Source of the DNA: Christiangramia echinicola DSM 19838
Lineage (GTDB): Bacteria > Bacteroidota > Bacteroidia > Flavobacteriales > Flavobacteriaceae
Direction: 5' to 3'
Assembly: GCF_000423065.1 (NCBI RefSeq)
Contig: NZ_AUHG01000010.1
Location: 744,001-808,000, forward strand
Length of the DNA stretch: 64,000 nucleotides
The position numbers were made by a program, and so were the translations under genes. The notes under the pieces are model-generated. The model saw nothing but the letters and a program-made list of their open reading frames with translations, searched no databases and was not told the origin of the DNA. Of the stretch, positions 18,222-27,220 are shown one piece after another (position 1 is the stretch's first letter; the number at the start of each line of letters is the position of its first letter).

Positions 18222-18758
18222 ATGATACATTATTGGTATACTATAATAAAAATTCTCGCTCTAAGAAAATTTCAAACTTCTATCGCTTTAGACGAAAGTA
18301 TTACCAGGACTTTCAGGGTTAGATTATTTGATTGTGATGGGCTAAGGGTTATGACGGCTTCTAAATACCCTGCTTATATGGATTATATGAGATGGGAGCT
18401 TATTGCCCGATCAAAACTGTATAAGGTGATTGTTGGTCGAGGTATGGCGCCAACCTTAGGTTCTCAAAAGATCATTTATAGAAAACCATTAAAATTATGG
18501 ACTAAATTTGAGGTGAAACTTGTAACTGCCGGGTGGGACGATAAATGGGTGTATCACCTCCATTATTTTATTCAGGAAGATTATACCAAAGCGATTGGTG
18601 TAACCAGGGCACTTATCTGGAAAAAAGATGTACCTCATGTATTGGCCGATATTATAAAAGAAGCAGGAGGTCCATCAATCGCCCAAACTCCCTCAGAATG
18701 GGTTTTGAAAATGTTTCGGGATGATAAAAACATCATTGAGAAATCTCAGTTCCAGTAA
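18222..18758 (+). CDS. hotdog-fold thioesterase family protein (4HBT-like)
   Basis: A 178-residue protein of the acyl-CoA thioesterase 4HBT type. The core begins with TRTFRVRLFDCDGLRVMTASKYPAYMD, where DCDGLRVM matches the substrate-binding turn of THEM6-like members, and continues with the long hotdog helix YMDYMRWELI. The N-terminal 30 residues are extra and partly hydrophobic, so the true start could lie downstream. It hydrolyses acyl-CoA in family members; substrate unknown here. It follows the dioxygenase gene on the same strand by 72 bases. Confidence 0.75.
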   Translation: MIHYWYTIIKILALRKFQTSIALDESITRTFRVRLFDCDGLRVMTASKYPAYMDYMRWELIARSKLYKVIVGRGMAPTLGSQKIIYRKPLKLWTKFEVKLVTAGWDDKWVYHLHYFIQEDYTKAIGVTRALIWKKDVPHVLADIIKEAGGPSIAQTPSEWVLKMFRDDKNIIEKSQFQ

Positions 18759-18828
18759 CATAAGTACATGGTAAGATATTATGTTTAAAGCCTTTGCTTT
18801 AGCTCTCCCTAAAAAGACTAAATTCCTT

Positions 18829-18836
18829 TAGTTTTG
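18829..18836 (+). promoter_or_regulatory. -7 promoter box
   Basis: TAGTTTTG matches the Bacteroidota -7 consensus TAnnTTTG. It lies 33 bases before the ATG of the acetyltransferase-like gene. No clear -33 TTTG at the right distance was found. Confidence 0.4.
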
Positions 18837-18868
18837 CAGTTATTTTTTAATTGTAATATTTAAATCAT

Positions 18869-19492
18869 ATGAAGTCAGAGCTAGACGTATCCACCTGGAA
18901 GAGAAAGGAACATTTTGAATTTTTTTCAAATTTTGAAGAACCTTTTTTCGGGCTAACGGTGGACTTAGATTGCACCACGGCTTACAATAAGTGTAAAAAA
19001 GAAGGAATTTCATTTTTTCTATTTTACCTGCATCTGGCTTCTAAGGCCGTGAATTCTATAGAGAATTTTAGATATAGAATAGTAGAAGGGAAAGTTTTTA
19101 TCTACGACCAGATCAATGCCTCTGCAACTATTAGCAGGCCCGACAATACTTTCGGTTTTTCCCATATCATTCACGATGAAGATTTTAAAGTATTCCTTGA
19201 AAATGCTGGAAAGGAAATGAAAAGAATCCAATCTGGCAGCGGACTCATGTTAGAGGAAGTTCGCCAGAACGAAGTTCATTATTCTGCACTACCCTGGGTG
19301 AAGTTCACTTCATTATCTCACTCCAGAAGTTTTTCTGCAGAAGATAGTTGCCCAAAGATCTCTTTCGGAAAATTAAGCCTGGTAGACGGGAAAAGAATGA
19401 TGCCAGTTTCTATTCATGTGCATCATGCGTTGATGGATGGTTATCATGTGGGGCTATTTGTAGAGAAATTTCAGGAATTGCTAAATTCTTAA
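18869..19492 (+). CDS. chloramphenicol acetyltransferase-like protein (CatA family)
   Basis: A 207-residue protein with the length and layout of type A chloramphenicol acetyltransferases. It has the N-terminal WKRKEHFEFFSNFEEPFF segment, the PWVKFTSLSHSR strand and the catalytic VHHALMDGYHVG, where the second His (186) and Asp190 match the CAT active site HxxxD. The enzymes move acetyl from acetyl-CoA to a hydroxyl group. It has no mobile-element context, so it may be a chromosomal relative with another substrate. Resistance is not proven by sequence. Confidence 0.8.
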   Translation: MKSELDVSTWKRKEHFEFFSNFEEPFFGLTVDLDCTTAYNKCKKEGISFFLFYLHLASKAVNSIENFRYRIVEGKVFIYDQINASATISRPDNTFGFSHIIHDEDFKVFLENAGKEMKRIQSGSGLMLEEVRQNEVHYSALPWVKFTSLSHSRSFSAEDSCPKISFGKLSLVDGKRMMPVSIHVHHALMDGYHVGLFVEKFQELLNS

Positions 19493-19660
19493 GTTTACAT
19501 CGATCTTCCTGAGATATTTATGATCTCCTGGAGCTTATCCTTCTGATTAGTTCAATACCCTGTTTTAGCCATTCACATCATTAATTGAGTTGATTTATAT
19601 AAAATATCTAACTTCATTTCCAGACCTATTATAGTTGTTGTTTTAAAATTCATCCCAATT

Positions 19661-20233
19661 ATGAAAACCATTACGATTTTATTCCTGAGCTTATTCATTA
19701 CTTCATCTGTATTTTCTCAAGCCGAATATGAACCAAATAATCAAAATCCTTTTGGCCTGCCAAACCCTGAAGCACCAGAAGAAATTAAAGATTATCAGCC
19801 ACTAATAGGTATCTGTGATTGTAAATCTATTAGGCGAAATGCTGAAGGCGAATGGACAGAACCTATAGAAATGTCCTGGGAATTTAAATATATATTGAAT
19901 GGTATGGCAATTCAGGATCAAACCCTGAAAGAAGATGGTGTTCATTCCGGCAGTATCAGGCAATTTGATATTGAGAATTCTACCTGGAATGTTCATTATT
20001 TCACCTCTGGGAAGCAGCCTGCGAATTTACCATCCTGGCAGGGAGGGATGCAGGATGGAGATATTGTTTTATATAGGTCACAGAAATCACCCAATGGGAA
20101 TGAAGGAAAATATAAGATCACTTTTAGCGAAATTTCTGAAGAAGGATTTAATTGGTTAGGGCAATGGGTAAGTTTGGATGGATCTGTAAAATATCCTACC
20201 TGGAAGATCGAATGTAAAAAGCGAAAACTGTAA
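19661..20233 (+). CDS. exported protein, DUF1579-like
   Basis: A 190-residue protein with a signal peptide (about 1-20, ending SVFSQ) and a beta-barrel-like, lipocalin-type pattern. PLIGICDCKSIRR opens it, MSWEFKYILNGMAIQDQ and GSIRQFDIENSTWNVHYF follow. The pattern resembles DUF1579-type proteins, which have a Trp/Gly-rich start and an LNG..D turn. Function unknown; ligand binding in the periplasm is possible. It is upstream of a hydrolase gene on the same strand by 160 bases. Confidence 0.6.
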   Translation: MKTITILFLSLFITSSVFSQAEYEPNNQNPFGLPNPEAPEEIKDYQPLIGICDCKSIRRNAEGEWTEPIEMSWEFKYILNGMAIQDQTLKEDGVHSGSIRQFDIENSTWNVHYFTSGKQPANLPSWQGGMQDGDIVLYRSQKSPNGNEGKYKITFSEISEEGFNWLGQWVSLDGSVKYPTWKIECKKRKL

Positions 20234-20392
20234 AAAGATCAATAAGTAGGAGGAAATAGAAAGGCTATAAAAATTGAAGGCTGGCAATTTCTCACTAAAA
20301 TTGGCTAACTTGATTATCATTGCAATTCTCAGTCATGGATTAGCGATCCCAAACTATCTGGCTATAATCTTATGGCATGTAAATAGAAACAG

Positions 20393-21280
20393 ATGGAAAT
20401 ACTTAAAACAGACCCGGCCAGATTTGAATCTATACCAGATTTCCCATACCAGGAGAATTATGTAGATTTTGAAGAAATGCAAATGCATTATATAGATGAA
20501 GGCGAAGGTGAAGTGATCCTGGCTCTTCATGGAGAACCAACCTGGTCTTATTTATACCGAAAATTCATTCCTGTTTTAAAAGATTACCGGTTCATTGCAC
20601 CAGATATGATTGGCTTTGGAAAGTCTGATAAGATCGTGGGTTGGAAGAATTATACATTTGATCTTCATTTTCGGTCGCTCAAAAATTTCATTGATAAATT
20701 AGAGTTGAATGATATCACGCTCATAGTCCAGGATTGGGGCGGTCTTTTAGGATTAAGTCTTCTGGGTGAATATCCCGAAAGATTTAAAAGGGTGGTGGTA
20801 TTGAATACTTTTCTGCCGAAAGGCAAAAAATTACCATGGTATTTCAGGTTATGGCAATTATATGCTAAATATCATCCAGCATTATCTGCCGGGAGGATTG
20901 TAAAATTTGCAAGTTTTGGAAAGATATCTAAAGAGGTTAGAAAAGCCTATGATAGTCCGTTTCCTGAGAAAAAATACAAAGATGGGGCTAAAGCTTTCCC
21001 TCAATTAGTTCCTTCAAAACCTGATGCTGAAGGTGTAGACAGGATGATAAAAGCCAGGAAAGTTCTATCTGAATGGTATAAACCGGCCCTGGTAATATTT
21101 TCAGATAAAGATCCTGTTTTTAGTGGGCTGGAAAATTTTTTCCATAAACTGATACCCGGAACTAAAGGAGACAGGCCAATTGTTATTCAGGATGCCGGGC
21201 ATTTTCTTCAGGAAGAAAAAGGTGAAGATATCGCACACCATGTAAAGACTTTTATAGAAAGTGATCTTGTAAAGTCATAA
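20393..21280 (+). CDS. haloalkane dehalogenase-like alpha/beta hydrolase
   Basis: A 295-residue cytoplasmic alpha/beta hydrolase. HGEPTWSYLYR at 46-56 and VQDWGG at 112-117 place an aspartate nucleophile (Asp114) followed by the halide-stabilising Trp115. SDKDPVF gives Asp240 and DAGHFLQEE gives His270. This Asp-His-Asp arrangement with HGxPTWSYLYR is typical of haloalkane dehalogenases, which cleave carbon-halogen bonds. The Glu in HGEP matches the class with a Glu at the halide site. Close relatives with other substrates exist, so activity must be tested. Confidence 0.8.
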   Translation: MEILKTDPARFESIPDFPYQENYVDFEEMQMHYIDEGEGEVILALHGEPTWSYLYRKFIPVLKDYRFIAPDMIGFGKSDKIVGWKNYTFDLHFRSLKNFIDKLELNDITLIVQDWGGLLGLSLLGEYPERFKRVVVLNTFLPKGKKLPWYFRLWQLYAKYHPALSAGRIVKFASFGKISKEVRKAYDSPFPEKKYKDGAKAFPQLVPSKPDAEGVDRMIKARKVLSEWYKPALVIFSDKDPVFSGLENFFHKLIPGTKGDRPIVIQDAGHFLQEEKGEDIAHHVKTFIESDLVKS

Positions 21281-21360
21281 GCGAAATATTTCCTCGAGGA
21301 TTTTATCTATTCAGTTTTGTACATTTATGTAATATAACTTTTTCCTAAAATTGATTGTAC

Positions 21361-22683
21361 ATGAAGCATCTCTTAAAATTTATAGTCTTAATAGTGACAT
21401 TCATAATACCTTTTTTGTCTGTTGGACAGCTGGATAAGAAAGAGAAAAAGATCGTGCAATCTGTAGACCAGCATGAGAAAGAAGCGCTGGAACTGCTAGA
21501 GAAAGCTGTAAATATAAACAGCGGCACCATGAATTTTGAAGGTGTACAAGAAGTGGGAAGGTTATTCAAGTCTGAACTGGATAAACTTGGTTTTGAAACC
21601 AGATTAACTTCCGGAGAGGCTTATGGAAGAGCCGGTCACCTTGTAGCTACCCATAAAGGAAAACCTGGCTTAAAACTATTATTAATAGGTCATCTGGATA
21701 CGGTATTTGAGTTGGATAGCCCTTTTCAGAATTCTTCGATGGAAAATGATTCGGTAATGAAAGCTCCCGGAGTGGCAGATATGAAGGGAGGGGACGTAAT
21801 TATTATTCTTGCCATGCAGGCACTGAAAGACGCAGGAGTATTAGAAAATATTTCTGTTGAAATTGTTATGACCGGGGATGAAGAAAAAAGTGGAGCTCCT
21901 ATAGAGCTTTCCAAGAAAGACCTTGTAGATGCTGCTGAACGGGCAGATGTTGCTCTAGGTTTTGAAAATGGAGATGGTGATCCTGAAACCATAGTTGTTG
22001 CCAGAAGAGGTTCTGCTGGTTGGAAACTTGAAGTGACAGGTAATGCAGCGCATTCTTCGCAAGTATTTAGTGAGAAAGTAGGGGTGGGAGCTATTTATGA
22101 AACTTCCAGGATCCTAAACGAGTTCTATACAGAACTTTCTAAAGAGGAAAATCTCACTTTTAATCCTGGTTTTATTTTAGGAGGAACTACGGTAGATTTA
22201 AAAGAAGATGGAACTGGGGGGTCTGCACTGGGAAAAACAAATGTAGTTGCTCAGAGTGCTATATCAAAAGGTGATATACGGGCAGTTTCCCCTGAGCAAT
22301 TAGAAAGAGCCAAACAAACAATGCTGAAAATTGTATCTGAAAATTATCCTGAAACAGAAGCTAAATTAAGTTTTGATGAGGGTGGTTATCCTCCTCTGGC
22401 TCGTACCGAAGGGAATAATCAACTTTTAAAATATTATGATAAAATAAGTCAGGATCTTGGTTTTGGAGAAGTATACCCGGTAAACCCAAGAAATGCCGGA
22501 GCAGCAGATATTTCTTTTACGGCCGGTCATGTAGAAATGGCGGTTGACGGACTTGGTTTAAGCGGAGCGGATGATCATACCATAAATGAAACCGGAAATA
22601 TAAATATGGTTGGTGTTCAGGCTAAGAGAGCGGCAATTTTGATGTACAGGCTATCTAAAATGGAGAATTTTAAAAAGAAATAA
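21361..22683 (+). CDS. exported M20 family metallopeptidase
   Basis: A glutamate-carboxypeptidase-like M20 peptidase. A TTG six bases upstream is possible, but the ATG at 21361 (440 residues) is directly followed by the signal peptide (KFIVLIVTFIIPFLSVGQ). The co-catalytic zinc motifs are GHLDTVF (His, Asp), DMKGG (bridging Asp), GDEEKSG (Glu-Glu) and a C-terminal DHTINE histidine. The domain between them is the usual dimerisation lid. It cleaves C-terminal or dipeptide bonds in the periplasm in family members. It lies 7 bases before a GNAT gene, so the two may be co-transcribed. Confidence 0.85.
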   Translation: MKHLLKFIVLIVTFIIPFLSVGQLDKKEKKIVQSVDQHEKEALELLEKAVNINSGTMNFEGVQEVGRLFKSELDKLGFETRLTSGEAYGRAGHLVATHKGKPGLKLLLIGHLDTVFELDSPFQNSSMENDSVMKAPGVADMKGGDVIIILAMQALKDAGVLENISVEIVMTGDEEKSGAPIELSKKDLVDAAERADVALGFENGDGDPETIVVARRGSAGWKLEVTGNAAHSSQVFSEKVGVGAIYETSRILNEFYTELSKEENLTFNPGFILGGTTVDLKEDGTGGSALGKTNVVAQSAISKGDIRAVSPEQLERAKQTMLKIVSENYPETEAKLSFDEGGYPPLARTEGNNQLLKYYDKISQDLGFGEVYPVNPRNAGAADISFTAGHVEMAVDGLGLSGADDHTINETGNINMVGVQAKRAAILMYRLSKMENFKKK

Positions 22684-22689
22684 TTTCAT

Positions 22690-23166
22690 GTGGATTTCAG
22701 GAAAACAACATGCCTTTCACTAAACGAAAAACAGCAGATCTTAGAGTTGTGGAATGGGGAATATCCCCGAGATCTTAAATATGAAAATTTTGAGCAATTT
22801 GAAGATTACCTGAAAAACCTCCGAGATCAAAATCACATACTGGTGCTTGACGAAAATCAAGATATTACTGGATGGTATGTTGATTTTATTCGTGAAAATG
22901 AACGCTGGTTTGCAGTAATTTTGAAATCTGAATTTCAAGGAAAAAGAATTGGAACCACATTGATCCAAGAGGTAAAGAAATACAGAACTGAATTAAATGG
23001 ATGGGTGATTTCCACCAATGATTATGTTAAGTGCAATGATGAACCATATAGGTCTCCCTTAGGTTTTTATGAAAAGAACGGGTTTCTAATTCATAAAGAT
23101 AAAATGCTGAAAACAACCAAAATAATGGCAATAAAGATCAGCTGGAAATATAATGACCAATCATAA
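22690..23166 (+). CDS. GNAT family acetyltransferase
   Basis: A 158-residue protein from a GTG start at 22690, 7 bases after the peptidase stop. The acetyl-CoA-binding loop of the GNAT fold is seen as EFQGKRIGTTLIQEV (Q/R-x-x-G-x-G type, with Gly at two positions). A C-terminal PLGFYEKNGF motif is typical of the fold. It acetylates an amine in the cytoplasm; the substrate is unknown. Confidence 0.75.
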   Translation: MDFRKTTCLSLNEKQQILELWNGEYPRDLKYENFEQFEDYLKNLRDQNHILVLDENQDITGWYVDFIRENERWFAVILKSEFQGKRIGTTLIQEVKKYRTELNGWVISTNDYVKCNDEPYRSPLGFYEKNGFLIHKDKMLKTTKIMAIKISWKYNDQS

Positions 23167-23428
23167 AAATTTCGCTTGAAATTCATCTGTTAGTATTTAT
23201 AGGTGACGGCGTTAGATCGTTTTATTGTTCCTGTATTTCAATTCAGGAACGGTCCATGAATTACTGAAGGTCAGTTGTTAAAACTTTATATTTAATAGAT
23301 TAATTGTAATAAAACATGGATAAATTGCGAATTAATACTTAATTTTAGCGTCCAAATCGGGTCTAAACCTACACAGATGCAATCCCTACAGCGCGTTAAA
23401 TATGCGAAGACCTTTTAAATGAGAAATC

Positions 23429-23617
23429 ATGAATAAAGTAAGGATCTTAGGATTAGGGATGGTCATAACCGGAATTCTTATTGGTTATTTTTTTAATAGA
23501 ACAGAAGTTCATTTACTATCAGGAATGTTGATAGGTCTTGGTGCTGGCTGGACCATTACGGGAAGGTTCCTGAGTAGCTACAAGGCCAGGAAGTCATTGA
23601 TTAGATCTAAATCCTGA
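23429..23617 (+). CDS. small membrane protein, two helices
   Basis: A 62-residue protein. Residues 7-26 and 31-50 are hydrophobic and glycine-rich (LGLGMVITGILIGYFF and LLSGMLIGLGAGWTITG), and the C-terminus is basic (YKARKSLIRSKS). The ATG fits the start of the first helix. No family name is recognised. Confidence 0.6.
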   Translation: MNKVRILGLGMVITGILIGYFFNRTEVHLLSGMLIGLGAGWTITGRFLSSYKARKSLIRSKS

Positions 23618-23662
23618 AGTATTATTTGTATTTGCAACTTTGTAATGAGCTTCTAAAAAAAC

Positions 23663-25519
23663 TTAAACCGCTTTTTTATCGATGTTCTCTTTTACAGCGT
23701 TTACATAATACATTTTTAATATTCTCTGGTTTTTAACCTCAACTTCACCGCGATATTCGCAGTGAAATTCGTGCTTTATAAGCTCATATGTGTTTTCAGA
23801 AATATTGATCCTTCCTATTTCTGAATGTGATTCCATACGGGCAGCAATATTTACGGTATCGCCCCAGATGTCGTAAGCGAACTTTTTAATACCAACCACA
23901 CCAGCTACTACGGGGCCTGAGTTAAGACCTATACGCACTTCAAAATCGGCATCATCAAACAGAGCTTTATCTTTAGTCTCCTGGACAAATTCGGTCATTT
24001 CAAAGGCGGCTTTAAGAATGCGAGAGGCATGATCATGAGAAGGAAAGGGTAATCCGCTTGCAGCCATATAGCTGTCTCCTATGGTCTTAATCTTTTCTAC
24101 TCCATGTTTATCCATAATTCTATCAAACTGTGAAAAATAATAATCAACAGTTTTAATAAGTCTTTCTGGAGTTAACTTTTCTGCTACTAGTGTAAATCTT
24201 TTAAAATCTGCAAAAAGAACGGTTACAGAAGCAAATTTTTGAGCTTTTACTTTTCCGTTTTTCTTTAATTCTTTTGCGGTCTCTTCAGGTAAAATATTTA
24301 GTAGTAATCTGTCTGATCTATTTCGTTCCTTTTCAATAATCGCACTGGTCTTGTTTATAAATCTATTTCGCCTGTATAATCCGAAAGCAAGTAATCCAAG
24401 CAGGAACAATGCAACCGCAATAGAGATCAATACTAATTGCTGATTTTTCTGCTTTTCATTTAAAAGGTCGAATTCGGCCTGTTTCTGATCAACTTCATAA
24501 TCTGCACGTAATCCGGCAATACTTTGTGCTGTTTCAACATTTATAACGCTGTCCCGATAAATAATGAATTCTTTGTAATATCTATAAGATTCAGGTATGT
24601 CCCCGGTTTTTTCGTAGATCTCAGATAATTTCAGATTAGATTCTATGATCTCATTCTTAAAACCATATGCTGTGGCGAGTTCTCGACTAAGTAATGCGAA
24701 CTCGAGGGCTTTGGCTTCATCATTCTTTTCAGTATAGATATCTGCCATTGCTGTTAAAAACTCGCAAATCGGGGCATAATCTTCTTCTTTCTCTAATTTC
24801 TGAATGGCATCCTGGATATTTTCCTCAGCCTTTTCATTTTCGCCTTGTTTTGCGTAAATCAAACCTAAGGTTCCAACACAATAAGCAGCACCTTTGACAA
24901 AATCCAGTTTATCGAAAATAAGTCCAGCCTCCTGTATATAAGAAAATGCTTTATCCAGCTGATTGTTTTTCAGGTATCCATCGCCTGCATTGAATAATCC
25001 TGATCCTAGATATGTAGAATCCTGTGCATCCTGGGCTCCTCTAAAATACTGGATGGCCTCGTCATAATATTTTACAGACCTTTCGAAATTTTTTGATAGT
25101 GAATACACATCACCGGTCACTAATTTTATCTGTCCAAGTTCTCGATCTGAATCTGTATTCTCTGCGGCATTAAAGTAACTTTCTAAAGCCTTACTATAAT
25201 CACCTTTAACTTGATAAGCGTTACCCAATTGAAAGTATCCTGCAAATACATATTTCGTACAATCTTTTGCTTTAGCTATACGCACTAATTCTTGAGAGTA
25301 CTTAACCTTTTTGTTCGGCTCTGTTATTTCATTAGACAATTCATAGAGTATAGATAGGTCATTCTTTTTAGCACCTGAATTTTCATATTCCTTCTCCATA
25401 TCTTCTATACTAGTCTCCTGCTGTGAATACAGGTGGCTAGGTAGAAATAAGAAGAATGTAAGGATCAGTATTTTACTGAGTCCCAATTTGATACTATAGA
25501 TCAATCTCCATCTACTCAT
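23663..25519 (-). CDS. TPR-containing membrane adenylate cyclase (class III)
   Basis: A 618-residue protein. After a signal peptide (1-32) come about seven TPR motifs (about 60-320) facing the periplasm, a transmembrane helix (about 362-382) and a class III cyclase domain (430-600). FADFKRF with Asp438 and IGDSYMA with Asp482 bind two metal ions. The Lys in KIKTIGD and the Asp in YDIWGDTVNIAARM match the pair that selects ATP, so cAMP is the likely product. It stands at the end of a set of three minus-strand genes, 15 bases after the preceding one. Confidence 0.85.
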   Translation of the reverse strand: MSRWRLIYSIKLGLSKILILTFFLFLPSHLYSQQETSIEDMEKEYENSGAKKNDLSILYELSNEITEPNKKVKYSQELVRIAKAKDCTKYVFAGYFQLGNAYQVKGDYSKALESYFNAAENTDSDRELGQIKLVTGDVYSLSKNFERSVKYYDEAIQYFRGAQDAQDSTYLGSGLFNAGDGYLKNNQLDKAFSYIQEAGLIFDKLDFVKGAAYCVGTLGLIYAKQGENEKAEENIQDAIQKLEKEEDYAPICEFLTAMADIYTEKNDEAKALEFALLSRELATAYGFKNEIIESNLKLSEIYEKTGDIPESYRYYKEFIIYRDSVINVETAQSIAGLRADYEVDQKQAEFDLLNEKQKNQQLVLISIAVALFLLGLLAFGLYRRNRFINKTSAIIEKERNRSDRLLLNILPEETAKELKKNGKVKAQKFASVTVLFADFKRFTLVAEKLTPERLIKTVDYYFSQFDRIMDKHGVEKIKTIGDSYMAASGLPFPSHDHASRILKAAFEMTEFVQETKDKALFDDADFEVRIGLNSGPVVAGVVGIKKFAYDIWGDTVNIAARMESHSEIGRINISENTYELIKHEFHCEYRGEVEVKNQRILKMYYVNAVKENIDKKAV

Positions 25520-25534
25520 AGGGTCGTAGGGTTA

Positions 25535-26014
25535 TCAATTTTGAGTTAAAAGTAATTTTGGATCTACTGGAAATGTTTTAGTGCTACCACCTGGATTATA
25601 TCTGACCTCAATCTCTAATGAGTATTTCTCTATGTCACCTATTCTACCAGGTTTTGATGATATTGTACCATTTATTTCATTCTTATTCGAATTAGGGTGC
25701 GGCCGGCTATTACCAAAAAAATCATTGCCACTATCATGTTTAAACTTTACAAATTTGACTCGAGGTCCATTTGGGTCTAAAGCTTTAACTTCCCATTTGA
25801 TTTTTTCACCAGGTTTAACGCAGGTCGTATATTCACTATTTCTAATAGTCTTACATGTGCCGAAAAAAGTAGTCTCCTCTATATTATTATCATTTATTTT
25901 CCTGGTATCTACCGTCAGCGTAATAGTTTTATCATTTTGAAACAATTTATAGATCAGAGCTGAGCCAATAGCAATTCCTGATATGAAAGCTGGGATTAAA
26001 TTTTGTGGTTTCAT
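25535..26014 (-). CDS. membrane-anchored protein of unknown function, paralog 1
   Basis: A 159-residue protein with an N-terminal hydrophobic helix (about 5-24). It is a paralog of its neighbour at 26087-26545: both contain NN-I-E/A-ET, an F-K/Q-HDSG motif after VKxVKF, and end in DPKLxLTQ. The HDSG block and the C-terminal KYSLxIxV strands suggest one beta-rich domain. No known family was recognised. It lies 15 bases before the cyclase gene and could modulate the cyclase TPR region (inference). Confidence 0.65.
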   Translation of the reverse strand: MKPQNLIPAFISGIAIGSALIYKLFQNDKTITLTVDTRKINDNNIEETTFFGTCKTIRNSEYTTCVKPGEKIKWEVKALDPNGPRVKFVKFKHDSGNDFFGNSRPHPNSNKNEINGTISSKPGRIGDIEKYSLEIEVRYNPGGSTKTFPVDPKLLLTQN

Positions 26015-26086
26015 AATTAAAATTTTTTGTTGATTATAATTATGTAGGGATAGATCAAGTAGGATTAATTTCCTACCCTATCTAGT

Positions 26087-26545
26087 TTATTGTGTTAGTT
26101 TCAGTTTAGGGTCAATAGTATATTCCTGCCAGTCATTATTACTATCTTTTACCCTTATGACCAGAGAATATTTTTCTTCTTCATTGGCATTTCCATTTAC
26201 GATATCACCTTTTATTCTACCATTTTTCATTTGTATGGAATCTTTATTAAATAATTTCGTTCCACTGTCATGTTGAAATTTTACCAGTTTAACTTTAGCA
26301 TCATTGTTTTCTGCCTGATCTGCTTTCCATTTAACTTCATCGTTTAAGCTAACTTCGGTTACAAAGTCCTCAATATTCGTATCGGCGGGTTGCCCTTCAA
26401 ATCTGCAGGTTTCAGCAATATTATTTTGGGTGATCGAATCTGTTTTAACAATAAGCATTAATTCAATTTTCTTTTGCGCATTGATGTTTGCTGAGAAAAG
26501 GATAATAATTAATAATAGTCCTGAATTTCTGATAATAGATTTCAT
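26087..26545 (-). CDS. exported protein of unknown function, paralog 2
   Basis: A 152-residue protein with a signal peptide ending NINAQ (about 1-23). It shares with the next gene downstream the order of motifs NNIAET, LNDEVKWKA, VKLVKFQHDSG and IDPKLKLTQ. The pair looks like a gene duplication followed by a change from a membrane anchor to a cleaved signal. It is 72 bases upstream of paralog 1 on the same strand. Confidence 0.65.
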   Translation of the reverse strand: MKSIIRNSGLLLIIILFSANINAQKKIELMLIVKTDSITQNNIAETCRFEGQPADTNIEDFVTEVSLNDEVKWKADQAENNDAKVKLVKFQHDSGTKLFNKDSIQMKNGRIKGDIVNGNANEEEKYSLVIRVKDSNNDWQEYTIDPKLKLTQ

Positions 26546-26834
26546 ATTTTTTAATATTAGTTGGTTTAAATTGTAGGGAAGTTATAGCCAGAAATGAGCT
26601 AAAGAAGTGAGGGTTTATGCTCGTTTTTTATCGATGCAATCTTTAAACACCTGATACAAGCGATCTTAAAGATAGAAAATATATTTAAATAATTGTAAAT
26701 CAATATTTTAGTGGTTTTAAAAATTTCAGGTTTTATACTTTTATAAAGTTGAAATGAAAGAAAGGAGTTCAGGAAATTTGCAGAGTCTTGAGGCGATATT
26801 TGATTAATACGCGGTCGAATATCAGTCAAGGCTT

Positions 26835-27005
26835 ATGGAACTTGAGAGGTAGGCAAAAGGTTTGGAGAAATTTCTGAGTTTTCTAAAAAATCCGGGATCA
26901 GGAATTGCTGCTACAGGCTGCGGGCCGGGGAAAATCGTAAATTTTATGCTGAAAAGACCTTCTGAATTTAGCATTCTGGGGATCGATATTTCAGAAAAAT
27001 GTTAG
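26835..27005 (+). pseudogene. decayed SAM-dependent methyltransferase fragment
   Basis: An in-frame reading from ATG 26835 meets a TAG after five codons and then continues with LEKFLSFLKNPGSGI, a motif I-like ATGCGPGKIVNFML and LGIDISEK before another stop at 27003-27005. The order (linker, GCGPG loop, acidic GIDIS strand) is that of class I methyltransferases. The first half only is left, so this is a relic. Just upstream, other frames contain further traces. Confidence 0.6.
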
Positions 27006-27175
27006 CGTTGGCCATTATAAAAAATCATGATAATAGCTTAATCTACATTTTCAAAAGAGGGTATAAAGAATTGTCGCTAATAGCAGGTAGTAATGACTTT
27101 ATAAATAAACCTGTCGAAAAAGAAACTTTGGCTAAAGCGTTACAGATTTACTTTGAGTCGGTTCAAGAGGAATAG
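26999..27175 (+). pseudogene. C-terminal fragment of a response-regulator receiver domain
   Basis: A 58-codon frame overlaps the end of the methyltransferase relic. Its tail LIAGSNDFINKPVEKETLAKAL matches the end of CheY-like receiver domains, where the KP pair follows the fifth strand. The phospho-acceptor Asp and the first half are missing, so it is a fragment. It abuts the methyltransferase relic with only a frame change, which indicates a deletion junction. Confidence 0.55.
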
Positions 27176-27183
27176 ATTTAAAT

Positions 27184-27211
27184 AAAAAAAGCTCCAGATT
27201 TCTCTGAAGCT
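27184..27211 (-). terminator. terminator of the tRNA-Leu transcript
   Basis: On the minus strand AGCTTCAGA and TCTGGAGCT arms (one G-T pair) enclose a GAAA tetraloop, followed by seven T. It starts about 10 bases after the tRNA 3' end. Confidence 0.85.
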
Positions 27212-27220
27212 TTTTCTCTG

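Noticed and set aside
26599-26829. 76-codon minus-strand open frame next to the paralog pair
   Set aside because: It reads as AT-rich non-coding DNA and overlaps the upstream traces of the plus-strand methyltransferase relic.
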